Assembly (NCBI GenBank): GCA_008933995.1 | Contig: WARS01000010.1 | Coordinates: 11,306,238-11,370,237 of the forward strand | Direction of reading: 5' to 3' | Origin: Datnioides undecimradiatus | Taxonomy: Eukaryota; Chordata; Actinopteri; Lobotiformes; Datnioididae | Length of the DNA: 64,000 nucleotides | Position numbers and translations under genes: made by a program | In this document: positions 53,201 to 62,200 of the stretch, in pieces | How positions within the stretch are numbered: the first letter of the stretch is position 1 | Layout: each line of letters begins with the position of its first letter | Notes under the pieces: generated by a model | The model's input: only the letters and a program-made list of their open reading frames with translations | Told to the model about the DNA's origin: nothing | The model's database searches: none

Positions 53201-56200
53201 GTTGATCATGGAAACACATTTCATTAAGGTGTACCATCACAGCAAATAGCCAGTATGTTATTGTTTCAGTGTTGTATTTTTACAATATGATATCTCAGAA
53301 AAAAGAGACGGCTTTCACTCCAGTTACTGCGCCTGTGAGTTGTCAGGAAATTAAGCCAAGGTGACAAACAGGGTTAATATGGACCCCGTTAAAAGAATCA
53401 TATTAATTTGATAACTCCTGCAGTTAAAAATGGCAACGATGATAAAAGAAACTGGCTCCTGTTTAGCTGCCATCATTAAAATTCATTAAGACAATGGCTA
53501 ATTGCACAGTGTGTCTCATCAATATGCAAATAAAATGAGCACCAATAACATAATTCATACGTGAAAACACATAAACGTCAGCTGGGGTCGGAGCACTCGT
53601 GGTGAGTCACTTGGTGTTTTCCTGTTTATCTCCCAAAGCATGCTGGGATAGGCTGTAGTATAAGACAAAGGTGTTTGCTGGCTCCAGAGCAGTTGACTAT
53701 AAATTGTCAGGCAGTGAGGATCAAACTTGTGATTTCTGGCTCTATAAACACGATGTTACCTGACCACCAGCAGGGGGCAGCAGCACAACATGATTCCTTA
53801 TAAGAGCCTACAACCACAGGCTCTATTTATCAACACGTGTGTTTGCTCCATCGTGGGACAGCTCACACTGATGGAGACGCAGATGAGGAGGACAAACATA
53901 ATAATATTAATAAAAGCCCCTGACAAGTTTCAACATCCAGCAATTAGTCAGCACACAGAGACGAGACGCTTCTCTCAATTATTAGAGAGTATGTTTTGTA
54001 CTCGAAAGGAACAGATGTTGTGTGGTGGGCTTACTGTCCAGACTGCACCTCTCATAAACTAATTAGACATAAAGGCTTTAATTAGGCTATTAATCATCCG
54101 AAGGAATCAGTGACTGCGGCGGTAAATGAGTGTTTCACATGGCACAGGCTGCGCCCCGTCCCAGCTGTCCGGTTTTACAACCTGGATTAGGGCTAAAAGT
54201 AGTGCACAGGAAAAGGGTGTAGATGACGTGGCGGCTGCTTGTGTGTGTGTGTTGTGTGTGCGTCCGCTGCTCGGTCTGAATGGACACTCAGTTGCAGTTT
54301 ATCTCAAGTTTCCTCCTCATCCGCTGTCCTCAGCACAACCAGTAAGACCTTTTCCTAAGGAACACACTATGGATGCTACATATTTTGTTCCATTGTGAGA
54401 GTTTTATATAACAAAAAAGTTAGAGGTTGGACACTGAAAAGTTGCTAATGGAGGACACAGTGGAATATGCACATGCACCAATTTGTACCACTAGTGTCCC
54501 ATTACTTTACTGGTCAGCAGGTGGCAGTAGCACACAAAAACATGCCAGCAAAGGCTGAGAAGAAGACGACACGAGGAGCAGACGTGGATGTTGATGTCAG
54601 CTTTAAAAGTGGCTCTGCAGTTGTTTTATGAGGATAGAAATGCAGTTAGTATGTTTGAACACACGATACACAAAATGAGGTTGTGTATGGACAACAAACT
54701 ACTCAGACTGTTTACTTCAGCGAAAGTAGCAACACAACAATGTAGAAATGAAAATTCATTAAAAACAGGAAGAACAAAAGTATAAAAAGGAAAATGTACA
54801 AACTGTATCAAAATGAAAAGTATTGATTGTGCAGAATGGCCCATTTCTGTGAAGTGTGCAATATTATATTCTGTAATTACTGATACTGACTGAATATTTT
54901 ATTTAATACTTTGTCTGAATCTGTAAAGTGACTTGAGCTTTAAAATAAATGTAGTGAAGTCAACTTAGTCAATTCTGTTCTAAAACCTTTTAGCATACTT
55001 ACTGTATATAGTATCAAGTTTACTTTGAAACAGAAGTAAATGATAATCTAAAAATTAAGATGAACTGAATCCAAACATAGATATTCAAATGTATTTGGCT
55101 CTGAACTGATTTTTTAATTTTTTAAGTCCCGAGCTCCATGTTTGGAATCACTGCTGTAAAGTCTTTGATGCTTGAGGAGCTCCACTGATGACTGATTAAG
55201 CGACGACTCTCTCATTCCTAAAGAGAGTGCGAATCAGAGCGGTCGGCCACCGATGCAGCTGAAGCCCCGGTCTGAATCCCCGGAGCTGGCGCTGGGTCCT
55301 GGCTGGGAATCAGTGAGAGATTTTCAAAAAGCCGGTTTTTGGAGCAGAAGGAGGTGGAGAGTTACAGCGCGAGTAGCAGATAGCTGAGGAATCAGCTGAG
55401 GGTGACAGTGAGGAGCTGAGGCCAGATACTGCAGCAGCAACAACATCAGATGACAGATAACAAGCAGCAGGTGACCTTCAGTCTCTCTGTCTGTCTCATT
55501 TCCATTTTACATCTTTCTGTCATTTACTGACAGCAGCATGACTGGCAGATATATCTGAACCCACACAAGCACATGGCCCACACACACACATAAACACACA
55601 CTGTCTTTTTCACCTGCTATCTGACACATATATACACACACACAGTAGCCCCTCCTCATGACTGTGGAGGAGTGATATTAATAGAGATCCTTCAGGGAGA
55701 TCCTTGCCAGGCGTGGATGTGCCAGTCACGACTGCTCCCTGTCGGCACACAGTCCGAAACACACACTGCAAGCGCACGCACGCACGCACGTGCTCACACA
55801 CACTCCTGCAAAAGTGACTGTAATATGTCAGTTTGCCAATACTGGGCTTTTACTACAGGATTAACGGTTATTTTCATGTGTTAATTTGTCAGTTTGTAGC
55901 AGACGTCCCCTGTAGGCTAACTCATCTTTTAAGGTCCTTTCTAACTTTAAATGATGTAGATGTTCAGTTTGGTGTGATGTGTTTTGGTGTTTCAGGATGT
56001 TTTAAATGCTGTAAAGATTATAGAAAGAAACGTTGTGAAGCGTCAGGCCAAAACATGACAATAGGATTTTCTACACAGATGATACTCAGATTTGTTTTGC
56101 GAGAAAACATTTAGAATGCCTTAATAATCTGAAAGGATCATTAATAGAAATCCTAAAAAATAACTCTCTGCCTTCGTCTTGTTCTGGATTTGAACTGACT

Positions 56201-59200
56201 TTTAGTTCGCCAGTAGTGCTAATTGATTACAGCCGCGGTGGAAGTGATTTTAACCAAAGTTTCAAGAGAATGAATGAGCGAATGGATCCAACCCAGAGAC
56301 AACACAAAGACACTCACTTTCACCACCATTGTTGCATTTCTGTACGATAAAACATGAAATATGGTGTAATGGCAGAGTAATTTTACACTTCTTAGAAAAA
56401 TGACTTGACTGGCTAAACTGTTTGTGTCAGCAATGTGTATTTTTTCACTAAAAGATTAATTGTTCAATCTGCCAATCGTAAGGTGAAGAAGACAAAGCTG
56501 GTGGTTTTGGTTTGCTAATTTTGTCCAAATACAGAAAAAAACCACACATTTTTGAAGCTGTACAAATGTAAAAAGAAGAATTATCATATTTAATATCAAT
56601 TGACTGGATTGCCCTCTAATCGATGAATCATTTCCCCCTCCTGGAGCTGATTTGCTCTGATGCGCGCAGACACATCAGCCTCCTTTGCTTCTTCCAGGCT
56701 GAGAGCAGAGTGAAGCTGCTACAGTTGAATTCAGTCCATGTGTGAACGCAGGACACCTCATGGTTACATAAACAGGTTTCTGCTCCACAGCCTGGAAGAG
56801 GATGTGCTCTACATCCTCCTTCTCTGCTGTGTGTGCTGCATGTCGCTCTCAGAAGAGTGTTTTGGAAGGCGGCCGGCGATGGCAGGAGATGAGCCGAGGC
56901 GGCACGCTGCAGGTCTGTGTATCCCCAGCGTCAGTTTGGCAGGGGAGGCAGATACTCTGATTAAGCCTTATCTGGAGCCTCTTCTTCTTATTGTGCCTTC
57001 AGAAGCTGCCAGCCTGACGCCTTATCACACAGATACACACATGCTGCATTGTGTGTTTGTGCCCCCCCCCCCCCCAAAAAAAAACCACACAAAGTTGCAC
57101 TTTTACACAGCGCTGATGCTTCAGACAGCACATGTCATTTTGTGTCACCAGGTATTCCATCGAGAGGTCCAGTGACCTCGAGAAATACTTCTACATTGAT
57201 ATCACTTCCGGGTCGCTGATGACGGTGCGTTCACTGGACCGAGAGGAGATTGGCTGGCACAACATCACCGTCCTCGCCATGGAGATGAGTACGTCCCGCA
57301 CACACAGGACTTCTCATGCTTAAGCTCATCATTAGTGTCTATAAATGATCCCTAATATATATATATATTATTATTTTATACCAGTGCGATAAAAATACTT
57401 AGAAATTGAATTTTACTCACTTTTTGTGCAAGAACATGCCCTAAACTACAAAGATACTCCATTTATTCTGTTGTTTTAAAAGCTGCAGTGTGGGACTTCT
57501 GTCTCACCCTGCTGGCAGAGACAGTAATTACAAAAACACCGTGGACCCCGCGCTGTCAACTCCACCGCACCTCTAGCTGCTGTAGCCTCCTCTGTTGCCT
57601 ACTGACGTAAAACGCATCACTTCCCCTGAGCCGCCGCAGATACAGGGGGATTTATCTGCAGCTGACAGGTTTAATCAGTGTTTGTGTGCGCTCATTTAGC
57701 AAGAGATGGAATGTAATGGATGCTTTCTCCTCCTTATGTATTAATTCATTACAGCTTGGACAGAATAAGTGCACAAGAGTGACAATATATGTTGATCTTT
57801 TAGCAAAAAAAAAACTTTTTATTTTAGTTTGGCATAAAGGAGAAACGCGACTTGATGAGGCAATCCATGGGGACAAAGAGCACAGACAACAATGGGTGAA
57901 TGTGCTTGCACAGATACAGAACCAGTGATTCTGGAAAACAACTCCTGCAGAGTTACGTAATGTAGAGCAGGAGATGCCCTGCAGACCTGCACACAGCTGG
58001 TGGCACCCAAAGTCACCTTCACCCCCCTCCCTTTGCTTTGTTTGTCTGTTTGTCTCTGTTTGAGTGCCCTGTGTTTGGGAGACACACCTAAATGGTGACG
58101 GTAATTGAATTAATGACTAATTAAATAACTCTTTCGCACCGCTAATTATCGATGTGACCAAGATGGAGGGGGTGAGAGAGGGCACAGGTAGGAAGGGATG
58201 GAGACAGAGTGGGAGAAGTGACAGAAACAGCGAAGAGGAGGAAAATTAGCTGGAGCAAAACAAAGCTGATTGATTTGCTGAAGTAACTTTCTTCTACTTT
58301 TGCTTATTTACTGTAAAACACACTGATCTCATTTACAGCAAATGATTGGGTGAGTGTATGAGGTGTGTTAACGCGACCAAACCAACTCAAAACTGAAGTT
58401 TTGAGAACAGATGTTCATGTTTGAGAAAGAAAAAGTTCTAAGTTTGCAGGAAAAGTCACAGTATAGTCCTGATTTTAGATCAAAGTCGCTCAAATATGAT
58501 ATTTAAAAATCAATTAAAAATCTTATTTTGTAATTAGAATAAAACTTTGCTTTTTACCATATATATTTCAAAATTACTGCAAAGGTTGAATGTGCAACAA
58601 AAATGAAGTTAGGATGCCGAGTCTTAATTAACTCTCGTCTCTCATCCATTTTGCCTTCCAGTGGAAGATCATTTGGAACAAAACTCTCATTTGTTTAAAG
58701 CAGATCAATCAATGCTCAAAGTTTTAATTGAGTTGCTTCGTACTGTACTTTAACTCAAATAGCTTCTCACGCCGCTGGTTTCCCTTTCACTTGGGTGAAA
58801 CGTCAGCAAAGCTGCGAGCACGTTCGCTTGAGCTCGACGGTTAAAGTACGCCGCTCTGACCCTCAAACACACGCGCGCGGAGTGGGACAAGGCCACACGG
58901 AGCTTCGACCTCCAGAGCCAAAGTCACGCCGCTGATTGATCGATCATGTGATGAAACCTGAGAAAGTAGTTACTACCCACTAATTGCATTTCTATTGCCT
59001 ATTACACAGCTGGTTAAGATATGCAAATTGCTGATTGGTAATGGAGAGTAATAGGAATAGTAGTCTAAGAGTGAGGAGCTCTAACGTGCCACAACTCGCT
59101 GTAAATGAGGAAAAGATGAATAGAGACACAAACTGAGCTCAACAGGATCCTCAGTGATTCAATACGTTGAGTCCATCAATGCGTCTTACACCTTCTGACC

Positions 59201-62200
59201 TGTTTGTGCGTCTCCCCGTATGTGTGTTTGTGCGTCTGTGCAGATAACCCCACGCAGATCGCGAGTGTTTCGGTGGTTGTAAAGATCCTGGACGTGAACG
59301 ACAATCCTCCCTCGCTGACGCAATACATGGAGGCTTATGTGTGTGAAAGCGCCAAAGCCGGGCAGGTAAAGACACCAGACATCTGACGTGACAATGTTTA
59401 ACATCACAGCATGAAGAACCACGCAGGAAGAAAACCCAGCTCTTGTACACAAGTTATTATGTGGTGGATTAATATATCACCTTGCAAGATAAATCCTTAT
59501 ATAAAGAAAATGAAGACTCAGTGACTTTCTAACCCCTGGGATCTAACTCTGTCTGTTGATGTAATCCAGCTGATCCAGACGGTGACGGCAGTGGATCCAG
59601 ATGACCCCCCGGGTGGGCAACACTTCTACTACAGTCTGGCTCCAGAGGCCGCCAACAACCCCAACTTCACCCTGAAAGACAACCAAGGTAAAGTGAGCAT
59701 GGGCACTGCCCCACTGCGCTGCAACTGTCAGTTTATTTATGTCTCGGTAATACCCAATACCCAATTGTATGATGGGTCATCCTGGCTAGTGGATAGGATA
59801 CTTGGTTTTCACCCAGCAGGCCTGGGATCAGCCCCTGGTATGGATGTTGCACTCTGATACTCTTGATCTATTCCACTGTTAAAAGGAAATGTCAACCCTT
59901 ACTTTCAGTACTAATCTTGACCTCAGTATGTAATTGCAGTAAAAATTAATATAACACATTTAATAATCTCCTTTTTAACATGACTTTGTGGTCAAATGCA
60001 ATTTAACAGACCCTAGAGGCTAGATTCCTATTTTACATCAACCCTGCTACACACTTACAACGTGAATTAAAGGGGACTGTTGGTGCTATTTGGTGCTATG
60101 ACTTGTAACACCTTTAATCATGTTCCATCAGAACATGGACAAATGCATTGTAGGTACCCTACTTGTGCTGCAGACCTCCCATATGGTCTAGTGGTAAGGA
60201 TTCCTGGTTTTCACCCAGGCGGCCCGGGTTCAATTCCCGGTATGGGAATACATTTGTTCTCTTTCAGCTGATATTACTGTAATGGTGCCTTATAAGGCCA
60301 AGTGTATACAATGTTTCGTCTGTATAGCTTGCAACATAGTTTCACAGAAACCATTATGACCAAGTTGTGTATTGAAGTCGATGATGCAATCATACCAAAG
60401 TGCTACAGTTTCTGCACAGTAGCTAACCTGAGGATGCTAGGATTTAGGTTTTGCATCTGGCCTTGGTTTCGTCTTGGCAGTGGAGTGCATTTGCAACCAC
60501 AAATGTAGTTGTACCATGAGCCAACTGGTCCATAAAGAGATTATTCTAAAAATACTTTTCAATATGTTATGGATTCATTTCAACATTCAGTCAAGTGTTA
60601 GATGCAGTAATGATGAGGGTTTTCTGAAAGTTACACATGGAACCTTTAATTAAAATATAATGAAGAATTCAATATTTCTCCATCAGAATTACACTATGTT
60701 CTGGATAAGAAACAGCATTTTTGGTACATGGCCACCCCAAAACATTGCTATTAGGGAATTTGACCCTGGACGTTTCTTTATTTATCAGCTTCCTTTACAC
60801 ACTAGGCCGCATATGCTGAAAGTAATAATTAGCAATAATCACATGCCCTGAATGTCTGTTATCTGTAAATGTCAGCAGATGCAGAATAAGAAATCTGAGT
60901 TCAAAATACTCTCCAAATGTCTAAATCATCCTTTCCCTGACCTCTCTGCCTTGTTCCAGACAACTCAGCGTGGATCCTGACACGTCGCGGAGGCTGGTCG
61001 CAGCAGGACCAGACCGTCTTCTACTTGCCCATCTTCATCTCTGACGGAGAGCAGCCGGTCCAGACCAGCACCAGCACGCTGACCATACGCGTGTGCAGCT
61101 GCGACCAGGAGGGCAACGTCATGTCGTGCAACGCCGAGGCGTACAGTCTGCCCGCGAGCCTCAGCAGAGGGGCACTGATCGCCATCCTGGCCTGCATCTT
61201 CGTCCTGCTGGGTGAGTTATGACCTGCTGCTGTGAGGATGTGCAGAGAGGAGACTTGATATATAATGATGATTATTCCGAAACAATATCAGCTAAAATTT
61301 CACACCATGCTTTTCAGGGCACAAATCCAATTTACTGAAAAAGTGGCAGATTTACCGTATAGAATTCATAATTCACTCTTAACCCTGATTATTTAAGTTA
61401 CTATCCAACTGTTGTTAATGAAACCAACATCTTAAGATTCACAGTTAGAAGAGAATTCACACATTTTTAAAAACTGGTGGGAGAATAGTCAACATGTTCT
61501 CTCAACATTGATGTTATCAATTAATTAAACACTCAACAGCATAAATAATTACTTCACTGGCTAATTGATATGCTGAACAAGGGAAATAAAACAATCCTTC
61601 AGCTATGGATAAACAGCATTTTGGAACAAAACCCCTCATTTGAAATCAGAATTATTATGTCTGTTTAAAGCAATGAGATCACTCTTCGCAGTGAGCAAAG
61701 ATGCTTTAACAGAATTCATTGCTGCTAGCCGGTGGGGCAGGGTGAGTCAACCAGCTGAGCCCTCCTGCTCACATTTACAGGTCTGTAGGGAGAGATAAAG
61801 TGGGTCCATAACAGCCTCCAGGGAAAAAGAAAGTGTGATGCTATAGGGAAGCTGGTGCTAATGAACACTAGACTTTTGCCAGGATGCAAAAGGGAACCCA
61901 TAGTTAATCCTGCGCCAATGATATCACACTGGGAGATGCCTTAGCTGGCTGCTTCTAATGCTTCTGTGGTACCTCCTTTGTCAAACTGAGAATTCCTGGT
62001 CTTAATTGTTGAGCTTGAGCTCAGGAGTTTACTGAGATTAAGGTAAAAGACATAGCAAAGACTAATACTCCCTCTTCTCCAAGTTGTGCATAAACGAGTG
62101 CAGTCTGCACATTAGAAAGTAAGTGTACCTCTGAGGTGATATTATATTTTGAATAATATCTTGATAATATTCATATTCATTAGTTTGGCCCAAACACTGC

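Larger units (their letters stand above)
52949..57151 (+). other. cdh20: cdh20 intron 7
   Basis: The largest coding-region intron (4.2 kb). It contains an octamer-type ATGCAAAT site at 53524-53531, the SINE-like fragment at 53630-53775, GT and CA simple repeats, and the poly-C/poly-A run at 57062. Confidence 0.9.
59688..60959 (+). other. cdh20: cdh20 intron 10
   Basis: 1.27 kb holding the decayed tRNA-Glu copy (59777) and the intact tRNA-Glu (60177). AATTAAAGG near 60065 and its reverse complement CCTTTAATT near 60643-60651 face each other around the intact tRNA. The rest is unique. Confidence 0.9.
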
